Positions 18,431 through 26,525 of a stretch of DNA of 64,000 nt are shown piece by piece (within the stretch, counting starts at the first letter, position 1; every line of letters begins with the position of its first letter). The notes below the pieces were generated by a model. The model was not told the DNA's origin. It ran no database searches and was given only the letters and a program-made list of their open reading frames with translations. The DNA comes from Lentilactobacillus fungorum (GTDB lineage: Bacteria; Bacillota; Bacilli; Lactobacillales; Lactobacillaceae): assembly GCF_016860605.1 (NCBI RefSeq), contig NZ_BNJR01000012.1, positions 1-64,000 on the forward strand, read 5' to 3'. The position numbers and the translations under genes were made by a program.

Positions 18431-21400
18431 TCACTTATTAATAATCAGCTTTTTATTAGCTGTTATAAAGTAACCGTTCGTTAACTCATATCTAGTTGTC
18501 TGATTATGTTGGCTAATCTTTTTAACTTTAAGAATAGCGCCTTTCTTGTAATGTTTAGCCTTTTTAGTCAAACTTACATTTCGGTAGGCATTCACACCTT
18601 TATTAGAAATAACCATTACTCGCTTACTTTTTGGCAAAACAGTGTTATACGCTTTGACAACGTACTGAGCGTTCGCCGTAATATAGCCCACTTTACCAGC
18701 AGTCTTCGTGCCATAGTTAATGTCACGAACTTTATAGCGTAAAGTCCCGTTCGTAGACTTTGCGTAATCCGTCACGACAAACATTGGGCGACGAGTTCGG
18801 TTTTGCTTTGGATAAACTGCTGGCCGTTGTGCCTTATCAAAGGTTGCCTGTTTGTATAAACCAATTTTCTTAGTGGCATAAACAACTGTCCCTACCTTAA
18901 TAGCAGGCTTTGAAGCTGAATCCGGTTGCTCTTGTGGTTTAGCAGGCTCACTAGTAGATGACGAATTAGCGGTCGTTTGATCAGTAGGGTGAGAAATTGT
19001 CCCAGTTGGCTGGTCATTGTTAGTTGTTGAATGATTATTTTTACTTGCTTTAACAATCTGAATCTGGCCATTTGATCCATTAACCGGAATATCCAACGTT
19101 ACATTTCTCTGTCCATTGCCATCAACTTTTGAAACCGTCTTGCCATCATACATCACATCATACTTTTCCTGGAACCCATTACCGTTATAAATACTGAGGT
19201 GAGCTTTGTGTGGCTGTTTGGACATATTTTCAAAATCGAAAGTCGCAGAACTGCCATCTTTGACAACATTGGCATGGGTATATTTATCACCATCAAACGT
19301 ATAGGCAAGTTTTTGGTCAAGTAAATTCAAGCGGGTTCTTAGCCCATCTTCAGGTTTGATGTCATAACTGTCACCGTTGTCTTGAACATCAGCGCCATAG
19401 CCAGTCAAACCAAAAACTGGATCATTGACAACATCGGCAGAAAGCACTTGTAATGCCCCAAAGACTGACAAATCAGCTTCACCAGACAGTGATCGCCAGC
19501 CATTATGAAGTTTTCCAGTTCCAACACCATACAGGGCTTGAGTTGAGCTTCCAAGTTCAGCTTGATAGGTCCAAGAAACGGCACCTAAATTGGCTGGATC
19601 GCCATCAATTTGACCGCTGTTAATATGAGTTAGGTTGGCTAGCTTGGCACCATAGTTAGCCCGTTCAGCCAAACCAACTTGATCAGAACTTAAACCGTTG
19701 TTCTGTTCTCTTAGCCAATTATCCATTGCCGTATCAGCAAGCGAGGCCGTGTATTGGAATTGCCACCAATTTTCCCCGTTGATGGTAACTGGGTCATCAT
19801 ACAAATACCAAACTGGTTGAACACCACGACAAGCGCGGGTTTTCATGTCAACCATTTGCATCATATGCTGGTTATCATACATATCGCCTAACATGTAGAC
19901 AGCCTCTTCACCCGTATTATCGTATGGATATTCAGAGGTATACGGATATGGATCCTTAGCAAAATTATCGTATTTTTTCTTCATAAAACTCTGAAGTGTA
20001 TTAGCTTCATTGTTTAAGCCGTTCTCTTTAAGCGCATTGATAATTCCGGTAGCAGTTGACTCGCCCTCAAGACCGTCCATATTATAACTAACATCTGAAC
20101 TATAAAGCGCTTTCATGATGTTGTACGCTTTTAACAGATAATCTTTGGCACTTTCTTGATAGTTAATTAAGTTAGGATAATTATGTTCAATTCGGTACAT
20201 CTCATAAAACGTGTTGTAAACGTGCGGATATGCAAATCCTCGCCAAGCATAATTATCTGTATCCTTGTCGCCGGTAGCTTTTTCATCAAGCCAATCCGGA
20301 ACTTTGTAATCGTTATGATGATTCTTCATTAAGCCGTTCCAAAGCGTTGTATTCACATAATCATCAACCGCTTGAACTTGATCTTTGTTTGGTGTTTGGG
20401 CATTTTGAGCTGCTAAGAATAATCCGTGCGTTAGTCCCCAATCATCTCCCCAGCCAAGGCTGTTCCAGTCTGGCCCGTTAAAGTTTCCTCGCTTGGCTTT
20501 CGTATTAAAGTCCCAATCATCAAATTCTTTGTTATAGAACTTGCTGGAATCATTCCATTGAGTTTTCAGCATAAAGTTTGCGTGTTGATCCAGCGCTTTT
20601 TCTGGATTTTCAATTACATAGTACTGCAGAGTCGTTTGTTTACTTTGACCATTTAAAGTGTATTTAACGATCACGTTATTTCTACCTAGTGAGTGGAAAT
20701 CAATATTGTAAACATGGTACTGTTCGCCGTCCTTTACAACGGTCTTATCAAAATTAACGCTTCCCTGCTGGTCTGATCCAAGGTTAGCATTCGTATCATT
20801 ATTGGCATTATTGCGTTGGGACACATAATCATTCGTCTGATTTTGAAAATCAAAGCTAATAGCGCTTGTCGGAAGCTTAGTGTGTAAATAAAGCTTACCG
20901 CTAGCATCCCCATTATCCTTCTTAGGAATAACCATGCCAGGAACTGAAACCGCATCCATAATGTCATTCTTGTAAAGAACGGACTTTAACTGGCTTTCAA
21001 ACTTGGTGTTAGTCATGTCGCCTACACCACTTGCGTTTTCTGCGCTAGCCGAATGATCATTTGCACTCCCATCAACTGTTTGCTTAGAATTGGTAGGGTT
21101 ACTTGTTGAATTGTTACTTGTTGAATTCTTAATACCGGCACTATCGAACTTAAATGAATAAGTCTTAGACGCCCCTGGATTTAATGTTAAATCAGTATTT
21201 GGCAAGTAGCCACGGTTACCACTTTGGATCGCCTTAGAATGAATGTAGTAAACATTCAACCCATTATCCCAACTACCGCTGCCAACGTCCCAAGCGGCCT
21301 CATCGCCAGAATGTGATCCCCAAGTCCAGTGATCTTGATATTCAAAGCCGGTATCCGTGCTGGCATCTGGGGTCATCACCAAAAAGTTGCCAATCCCGCT

Positions 21401-22267
21401 AGGCCGGTTAGCATAGATATAAGATGAGTTTTGGCCAACAAAGCTGTGAAATAAAACACTTTCCTGGTAGGCTTTAACCGTCTTATCATTACTGTTATAA
21501 CCCCAATATTCTTTGAATGGTAAGGGAACACCAAGATCCCCTACATCAAGTGAATGATCGGCATCGTTTTTAACGGTAATATCCCACTTTAGATTATTAT
21601 CATTATCAATATAGTAAGTTTCTGTAACAGCAAGATTTGTAAAACCATTTACCGCTTTTCCTGGTGTATAAGTGACGACTACTCGATTATTGTTAATCGT
21701 GATTTTTCGAGTCGCATCAGAATAATTCGTATACTCTTTTTGCCAAACATCTCCGGCGCCACTGGCTTGAGTTGGCTTAGTTTGGAACATCAAATCACCA
21801 ACCCATTTATGAGCAGAATTATTCTGGGCCGGATTATCTTTTGCATTTAACACATAGTTGGTATTATAAGCATCGTCTTGCAAGTACAACCCCTGAATTG
21901 TACCATTTTTATCGATATCTACCTTAAAAGTATCGTTAGAAAGTTCGTAACCACCATTTGCAGTTGGTGTTGGCGTCACCGTTCCTGCAGTCGTGATTTG
22001 ATCATCCGCAACTGATACCTTGTTCGTCTTGGCAGCTTGTTTATCATTTACCTTGTTTGCTTGCGTATCTGAACTGTTCTGTTGATTGATCACGTTATTT
22101 AAATCATTTTGCGGCAAACTTTGTGTATGACTATTAGTTTGTGTGCTTTGGCGTACTGACGTACTGGAATCCGCTAGCACACGGTGATTACTGGCACTAG
22201 GATTAGCATATAAAAGTAGCGTGGCTAAGACCGCTGTGCTTAACCCAATAATAGAACCTTTCTTCAT
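18431..22267 (-). CDS. Secreted DUF5695-like protein with DUF5776-type surface domain
   Basis: 1278 residues. The signal peptide (MKKGSIIGLSTAVLATLLLY) is probably cleaved near residue 33. A Ser/Thr/Asn/Gln-rich linker (about 33-110) follows. The beta-rich domain (about 110-380) contains GGYELSNDTFKVDIDKNGTI and NNLKWDITVKNDADHS. The helical enzyme-like region runs about 510-1010, with NWWQFQYTASLADTAMDNW and GAVSWTYQAELGSSTQALYG. The C-terminus (about 1120-1278) has DUF5776-type repeats (VYATKKIGLYK...RPMFVVT..., YKVRD, GYITAN), which in lactobacilli bind the wall non-covalently. Likely a wall-bound glycan-active protein and the exported counterpart of the protein at 12075. The reaction is unknown. 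Start has TTGAGGAAG. Confidence 0.75.
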   Translation of the reverse strand: MKKGSIIGLSTAVLATLLLYANPSASNHRVLADSSTSVRQSTQTNSHTQSLPQNDLNNVINQQNSSDTQANKVNDKQAAKTNKVSVADDQITTAGTVTPTPTANGGYELSNDTFKVDIDKNGTIQGLYLQDDAYNTNYVLNAKDNPAQNNSAHKWVGDLMFQTKPTQASGAGDVWQKEYTNYSDATRKITINNNRVVVTYTPGKAVNGFTNLAVTETYYIDNDNNLKWDITVKNDADHSLDVGDLGVPLPFKEYWGYNSNDKTVKAYQESVLFHSFVGQNSSYIYANRPSGIGNFLVMTPDASTDTGFEYQDHWTWGSHSGDEAAWDVGSGSWDNGLNVYYIHSKAIQSGNRGYLPNTDLTLNPGASKTYSFKFDSAGIKNSTSNNSTSNPTNSKQTVDGSANDHSASAENASGVGDMTNTKFESQLKSVLYKNDIMDAVSVPGMVIPKKDNGDASGKLYLHTKLPTSAISFDFQNQTNDYVSQRNNANNDTNANLGSDQQGSVNFDKTVVKDGEQYHVYNIDFHSLGRNNVIVKYTLNGQSKQTTLQYYVIENPEKALDQHANFMLKTQWNDSSKFYNKEFDDWDFNTKAKRGNFNGPDWNSLGWGDDWGLTHGLFLAAQNAQTPNKDQVQAVDDYVNTTLWNGLMKNHHNDYKVPDWLDEKATGDKDTDNYAWRGFAYPHVYNTFYEMYRIEHNYPNLINYQESAKDYLLKAYNIMKALYSSDVSYNMDGLEGESTATGIINALKENGLNNEANTLQSFMKKKYDNFAKDPYPYTSEYPYDNTGEEAVYMLGDMYDNQHMMQMVDMKTRACRGVQPVWYLYDDPVTINGENWWQFQYTASLADTAMDNWLREQNNGLSSDQVGLAERANYGAKLANLTHINSGQIDGDPANLGAVSWTYQAELGSSTQALYGVGTGKLHNGWRSLSGEADLSVFGALQVLSADVVNDPVFGLTGYGADVQDNGDSYDIKPEDGLRTRLNLLDQKLAYTFDGDKYTHANVVKDGSSATFDFENMSKQPHKAHLSIYNGNGFQEKYDVMYDGKTVSKVDGNGQRNVTLDIPVNGSNGQIQIVKASKNNHSTTNNDQPTGTISHPTDQTTANSSSTSEPAKPQEQPDSASKPAIKVGTVVYATKKIGLYKQATFDKAQRPAVYPKQNRTRRPMFVVTDYAKSTNGTLRYKVRDINYGTKTAGKVGYITANAQYVVKAYNTVLPKSKRVMVISNKGVNAYRNVSLTKKAKHYKKGAILKVKKISQHNQTTRYELTNGYFITANKKLIINK

Positions 22268-23222
22268 TTGAACACTTCCTCAATATATAGCTTTATTAAA
22301 AACAATTAACTTTCCTCAAGCATTTCACTAAGTAACTTAAATCACCTCTTTAGACAATTAGGTCAAGCAACCCCACCCATGCATATGTAAAACGCTATCA
22401 ATCAAATAAAACGTTTGCCACTTATGCAATCGCTTACAGGTTGTAATTATATCTATTAAGCCGTCACCAGCGGAATCAAGAAACTAACAATACTTTTATA
22501 ATTTGACCATTAGTTTTTATCTTTAAATAATTTAAGAAAATTGAGCGTTAAAAAGCTGATTTATCAGCATCAAAGAAGTGCCGGAAGTGTAAACGCTATC
22601 TTGATTAAAAATTATTTGGTCGTTTTTGCTGATCATTATTTAACAAATATCACTTGGAATTTATAAAATAATCATTTAAACGGTTATCGTTAACTTGTTT
22701 TTTCAAAGTTTGGCTATCAGAAAGTAATTCTGAAAGTCCGACAGCAATTCTTGAAATCATGATAAAAATTCGGTACCTGAGAACTGCTGGGAATTAACGA
22801 AGATGCTTCTTTATCTTTATATAGTAGAGTCCTCAATTGGCTCTTCAAAATTAACGATCAGCGTCTTCATCAACCAACGCGACTTTTTGAGTCAAAAAAC
22901 GGCATCTGCAGTGAGCTGATTGGGTAGTAACGTTAAAAGTTGGCATAAGAATTATCCTTTCTAGTGAACCCGTTGTTTTGATAAATTATTATTAAAGTCT
23001 CAACAACGCTTATCAAGAAACATAGCGAACATTGAAAAACACTTTTTGCCGAGCACCCTTTAAAAAGATCACAGATATTCTGTAATCGGTTCCACTTTCT
23101 GATTGAATGGTGTACTGTACAGAATAGGTGTGATTTTGTAACTGGAATTTAGTATATTAGGTGTTCTTTTATCATATTGACAATATGATGCCTACTATCA
23201 AATTGGAAAGGAGTCTTATTTT
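22268..23222. promoter_or_regulatory. Large divergent control region with cre-like sites
   Basis: 955 nt between the secreted DUF5695-like gene and an AraC gene. cre-like sites: TGCAATCGCTTACA (22425-22438), TGTAAACGCTATCT (22588-22601) and TGTAATCGGTTCCA (23081-23094), each 13 of 14. An AGAAAGTAAT motif at 22719-22728 recurs upstream of GH27. A 31-codon minus-strand frame at 22851-22946 (MPTFNVTTQSAHC...) has an AGAAAGGA ribosome site but no recognisable product. The rest shows no gene. Confidence 0.5.
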
Positions 23223-24167
23223 ATGAGATCAATCACATGCTTTGACATTAGCGAACCCGTCTTGCACATTTCCTCAGGAAAATTCACGGCTGGCAAACAC
23301 TGGCGGCATAAGCACATGTACCATAACGGCAATTTTGAGATTATCATCATGATTAAGGGTATTATTCATCTCCAGGTTGATGACAGTTTATACACCATTC
23401 ATGAAAATGAAGCTTTTGCTTTGCCTCCCTTTCACAACCTTCACGGCTACCAAGATTCCCCCGAACATACCCAGTATTTCTGGTTTCATTTTTTCACAAA
23501 GCCTAATGGCATGAAGACGTTAGCCATTGATGGCAATAGCCCCAAAATGGTTGAATCATTATTTAAGAAAAATCAGGCCGTTCTGCCCCTTCAGTTCAAG
23601 TTGCCCAATGTTGAAAAAGTCTTTATTCTCGCTAATCAAATTCTTGACGTCGCCAAAAACAACTACTTTACCTCCATGGCAACTGACTACCTGTTGACCA
23701 CTTTAATCATTGAATTGTCCGAGGAGTATTTCAAAATGGTTGTTGATTTGCCAATATCCAAAGAAGCTGCTCGCATCGATAGCATTAAAGAATGGATCCG
23801 CGCTAATCTAAGCGAGAAGCTCAAAGTCAGTAACGTTGCCGATGCGTTTGCCTTAAACCCCCACTACTTAGTTCGAATTTTCAAACAACAGACAAACCAG
23901 ACCGTCATTCAATACATCAATCAGTTAAAACTTCAACAAGCTAAGGAATTACTACTAAGGACAAACTTGCCGATTAAACAAATTGCCAGCATGGCTTTTT
24001 ATTCGGATGAAAAACGGTTCATGAAGGCCTTTAAAGAAAACATCAATCTCACGCCATCTGAGTTTCGACGGGCCTATACAAAGAAGTTCCTGGACAGTAG
24101 TAATTTCGATCCGGAAGTGCCCATTACTAAGGACACGCCTAATTATAAGCAGCGATTTGAATCATAA
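23223..24167 (+). CDS. AraC-family transcriptional regulator
   Basis: 314 residues. An N-terminal cupin-like sensor (AGKHWRHKHMYHNGNFEI, about 20-100) is followed by a C-terminal double HTH (about 200-295): LKVSNVADAFALNPHYLVRIF and IKQIASMAFYSDEKRFMKAF followed by NLTPSEFRRAY. It is a paralogue-type of the regulator at 17397 with a different sensor. ATG at 23223 follows AAGGAG. Likely activates the neighbouring secreted protein and/or the GH27 gene, whose upstream region carries a similar AAAGTAAC motif; this is inference. Confidence 0.9.
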   Translation: MRSITCFDISEPVLHISSGKFTAGKHWRHKHMYHNGNFEIIIMIKGIIHLQVDDSLYTIHENEAFALPPFHNLHGYQDSPEHTQYFWFHFFTKPNGMKTLAIDGNSPKMVESLFKKNQAVLPLQFKLPNVEKVFILANQILDVAKNNYFTSMATDYLLTTLIIELSEEYFKMVVDLPISKEAARIDSIKEWIRANLSEKLKVSNVADAFALNPHYLVRIFKQQTNQTVIQYINQLKLQQAKELLLRTNLPIKQIASMAFYSDEKRFMKAFKENINLTPSEFRRAYTKKFLDSSNFDPEVPITKDTPNYKQRFES

Positions 24168-24205
24168 TTCTGTTATCACCTTGGACAAAAAAGGGAAGAG
24201 AAGCT

Positions 24206-24334
24206 ATGAAACGACGAAGGGGTCATATGAACATATTAATTATGATTATCATTATCGTAATTATTGACTTGCTATTTATTGACCATCATTTGATGAGCAA
24301 GCGTAACAGTAAAAAAATAACTTGCCTGCTTTAA
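24206..24334 (+). CDS. Small single-span membrane peptide
   Basis: 42 codons from ATG 24206, or 35 from the ATG at 24227, which has a better GAAGGGG site. One strongly hydrophobic isoleucine-rich helix (NILIMIIIIVIIDLLF) is flanked by basic residues and ends KRNSKKITCLL. It lies 38 nt after the AraC stop and before a strong terminator, so it would be co-transcribed. No recognised family. It could be a small membrane regulator or toxin-like peptide; only size and topology support it. Confidence 0.45.
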   Translation: MKRRRGHMNILIMIIIIVIIDLLFIDHHLMSKRNSKKITCLL

Positions 24335-24405
24335 ATATAGCTATAAAGGTTATCAAGCACCCTATTTCTCATAGGAGGGCTTAAACCTTTTTAAGTCTTT
24401 CAACC

Positions 24406-24444
24406 CAAAATGGGATCCGGGTTAAATCTCCGGATCCCATTTTG
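24406..24444. terminator. Intrinsic terminator (15-bp stem)
   Basis: CAAAATGGGATCCGG and CCGGATCCCATTTTG pair perfectly with a 9-nt loop. It separates the AraC gene plus small peptide from the convergent GH27 cluster. Confidence 0.75.
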
Positions 24445-24490
24445 CCAGTTTGTTTTAAGATTAACCGATTATCAAATTTTTATGCATGCG

Positions 24491-24755
24491 TCTTAGACAA
24501 CTCAAAAGTGCTCAAATTGGTGCTACCACGGCATCAATCACCCGGGTAACCAGCAAAATGGTCCCGTAGCTATCGCTGAAATCATTGCACATCGGTAAAG
24601 AAGTACATTAAATAACTATTAACAGCCGTTGCAACCAGTTGACCAGACAAGTCTAGGTTGGCGTAACTCAATCGCTCAAGAAAGCCAACTTTCTTCTTAG
24701 TCGAACCAGCCGGAAATTTTTCGGATTTAACTTCCATAGCTGTTTTTTCATCCAT
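24491..24755 (-). pseudogene. Remnant of a GPH-family sugar symporter
   Basis: ATG at 24755 with AAGGGGAT site begins MDEKTAMEVKSEKF and continues KKVGFLERLSYANLDLSGQ, then SYLMYFFTDV, the N-terminal signature of GPH transporters. It then hits a stop after about 57 codons. Transporter-like residues continue in another frame (GTILLVTRVIDAVVAP), after which no further homology is seen. It follows GH27 by 26 nt, so this operon once carried its own importer. Confidence 0.75.
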
Positions 24756-24781
24756 ATATGTGATCCCCTTTAAAAAATTGA

Positions 24782-26056
24782 TTAGACTTTCAACAGATAA
24801 ACATCATGTGACTTAATCGTGATTGAATCGGCTTTAGCCATTGAAACATCTTGGTCCTGCCAAACGTCGTGGCCGTTCAATGGAATCTCTAATCCAGAAA
24901 GGTCAGCGCCTGATAACTGCAAGTCACCAGCAGAGATATTAAACACTGCATAATATTGATGATCAGCCGTTGCCGCATACCAAGTAATCTTGTTCTCATC
25001 GCGATGAGTTTGATACTTTTCAACCACGTGATCATCCAAATCTAACAATTCTTTGTTAGTCAATAAACTGGTGGTCCACTCATCATTGTCCGGTAATTCA
25101 CCACCCATGATTAATGGAGATTGCATCATTGACCATAATGTCATCATGGTCTTTTGTTCTGGCTTGGTGAACCGGGTTTGCCGATTGCCGCCAGGGCCAT
25201 CCACTGAACGAATACCAATGTGGCCAAGTGGCAACATATCGCAATCCGGCCAGTTGCCTGGACGAGACATTGCCGACCACTTTTCTGCCCGATCAAACAT
25301 GTTCAGTAATAGTGACCACTCATCCCAGAAGTCATTGGTAATCCGCCACATATTAGCCGTTCGCTGGAAGAAAGCGCCGTTTTCAACGGGAGCTGGTCCA
25401 GGTGACAATGACAAGACCATCGAGCGACCAGTTTTATCGATTGCTTTTCTCAAAGCTTCGACTTCCTTCTTCAAGGTGCCATTATAAATAACCGAGTTGG
25501 CAATATCATCACATTTAATAAAGTCAACTCCCCAAGAAGCATACAATGCCATGAGTGAATCATAGTAGCCTTGACCTTCCGGCATGTCGACATTAACGCC
25601 GTACATGTCTGAATTCCAAGGACAAATATTGTTAAGGGCGATGTCCTTAGCGGTTTTGTCAGTCCCCTTAATGGGGGTGTTGCCATGAACCGCTTGGCGA
25701 GGGATGCCCCGCATAATGTGAATGCCAAACTTTAGTCCTAATCCATGAATATAATCGGCTAACGGTTTGAAACCGTTACCATCGGCAGCCGAAGGAAATC
25801 GCTTAGGATCCGGTAGCAGCCGTGAGTAGTCATCCATTACTAACGGAGCAAAATTATGATATTTTGATGAATTAGCGGTCGGCTCATACCATTGAATATC
25901 AACGGTTATATATTGCCACCCGTATTGCTTTAAGTGCTTGCTCATATAGTCAGCATTGCGCTTAATTTCTTCCTCGCGTACCGAAGCACCATAGCCGTCC
26001 CAACTGTTCCAGCCTTTTGGAGGAACTTCTGCGAATTTTCTGAATTCTTGTGTCAT
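24782..26056 (-). CDS. GH27 glycosidase (alpha-galactosidase / beta-L-arabinopyranosidase type)
   Basis: 424 residues from ATG at 26056 (AGAAGGGATG upstream). PPKGWNSWDGYG is the family opening; the nucleophile region is GVDFIKCDD, and the metal/acid region PDCDMLPLGHIG fits GH27 structure. The insertion around NWPDCDM and RSVDGPGGNRQTRF resembles plant-glycan-acting GH27 members. GH27 includes alpha-galactosidases and beta-L-arabinopyranosidases. In this arabinose locus the latter, or removal of alpha-Gal from arabinogalactan, is plausible. No signal peptide, so it is cytoplasmic. The downstream transporter remnant implies the substrate was imported. Confidence 0.88.
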   Translation of the reverse strand: MTQEFRKFAEVPPKGWNSWDGYGASVREEEIKRNADYMSKHLKQYGWQYITVDIQWYEPTANSSKYHNFAPLVMDDYSRLLPDPKRFPSAADGNGFKPLADYIHGLGLKFGIHIMRGIPRQAVHGNTPIKGTDKTAKDIALNNICPWNSDMYGVNVDMPEGQGYYDSLMALYASWGVDFIKCDDIANSVIYNGTLKKEVEALRKAIDKTGRSMVLSLSPGPAPVENGAFFQRTANMWRITNDFWDEWSLLLNMFDRAEKWSAMSRPGNWPDCDMLPLGHIGIRSVDGPGGNRQTRFTKPEQKTMMTLWSMMQSPLIMGGELPDNDEWTTSLLTNKELLDLDDHVVEKYQTHRDENKITWYAATADHQYYAVFNISAGDLQLSGADLSGLEIPLNGHDVWQDQDVSMAKADSITIKSHDVYLLKV

Positions 26057-26179
26057 TATTTCATCCCTTCTCATTGTCTTTCACAAAGCTTGTCTGTTTG
26101 AACAGGCTTGCTAAAAACGGTCTTTTGAAAAATCAATTGATTCTTGTATCCTGTGCACATTGTTAATGTTAAAGTTGTC

Positions 26180-26261
26180 AGAAAGCGATTTCAATGTCAT
26201 CAAAAGTACATTTGGTGTTAGAAAGTAACTGCCCGTTATATAATTGGTGGCAAAAAGTAAC
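26180..26261. promoter_or_regulatory. Candidate cre and AraC-type sites upstream of GH27
   Basis: AGAAAGCGATTTCA (26180-26193) matches the cre consensus at 13 of 14. AAAAGTACA (26202-26210), AGAAAGTAAC (26220-26229) and AAAAAGTAAC (26252-26261) form a set of direct repeats. A similar AGAAAGTAAT lies in the 22.7-kb control region. The remaining intergenic DNA (26057-26433) holds no gene that I can see. Confidence 0.4.
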
Positions 26262-26433
26262 AATTGCAGGATTTAGTGCAAAAGATAGATTGATTTGACC
26301 ATTTTTTCTAAATAGCTTTAAAATAATTTTTTAAAACCGACTTATCTTTTTCGTTCACATACAAATAGACATTTATTAATCAAACTCGTCGGTTAACCGT
26401 TCCGATCCGCAACCTCACAATCGAATTTTAGTC

Positions 26434-26479
26434 TTAAACGCAAAAGAGTCGCCACTCCTGACGATTCTTTTGCGTTTAA
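26434..26479 (-). terminator. Hairpin after the GH43/discoidin gene
   Basis: TTAAACGCAAAAGA and TCTTTTGCGTTTAA pair perfectly over 14 bp (18-nt loop). It lies 46 nt past the stop at 26526. The U tract is weak. Confidence 0.6.
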
Positions 26480-26525
26480 CTGATAATCCGACTAACTTTG
26501 TTATGCAACTTATTAGAGCGACGCT

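Noticed and set aside
22851-22946. 31-codon minus-strand frame with a good ribosome site (MPTFNVTT...)
   Set aside because: Too short and without a recognisable family or hydrophobic pattern; mentioned only as possible debris in the control region.
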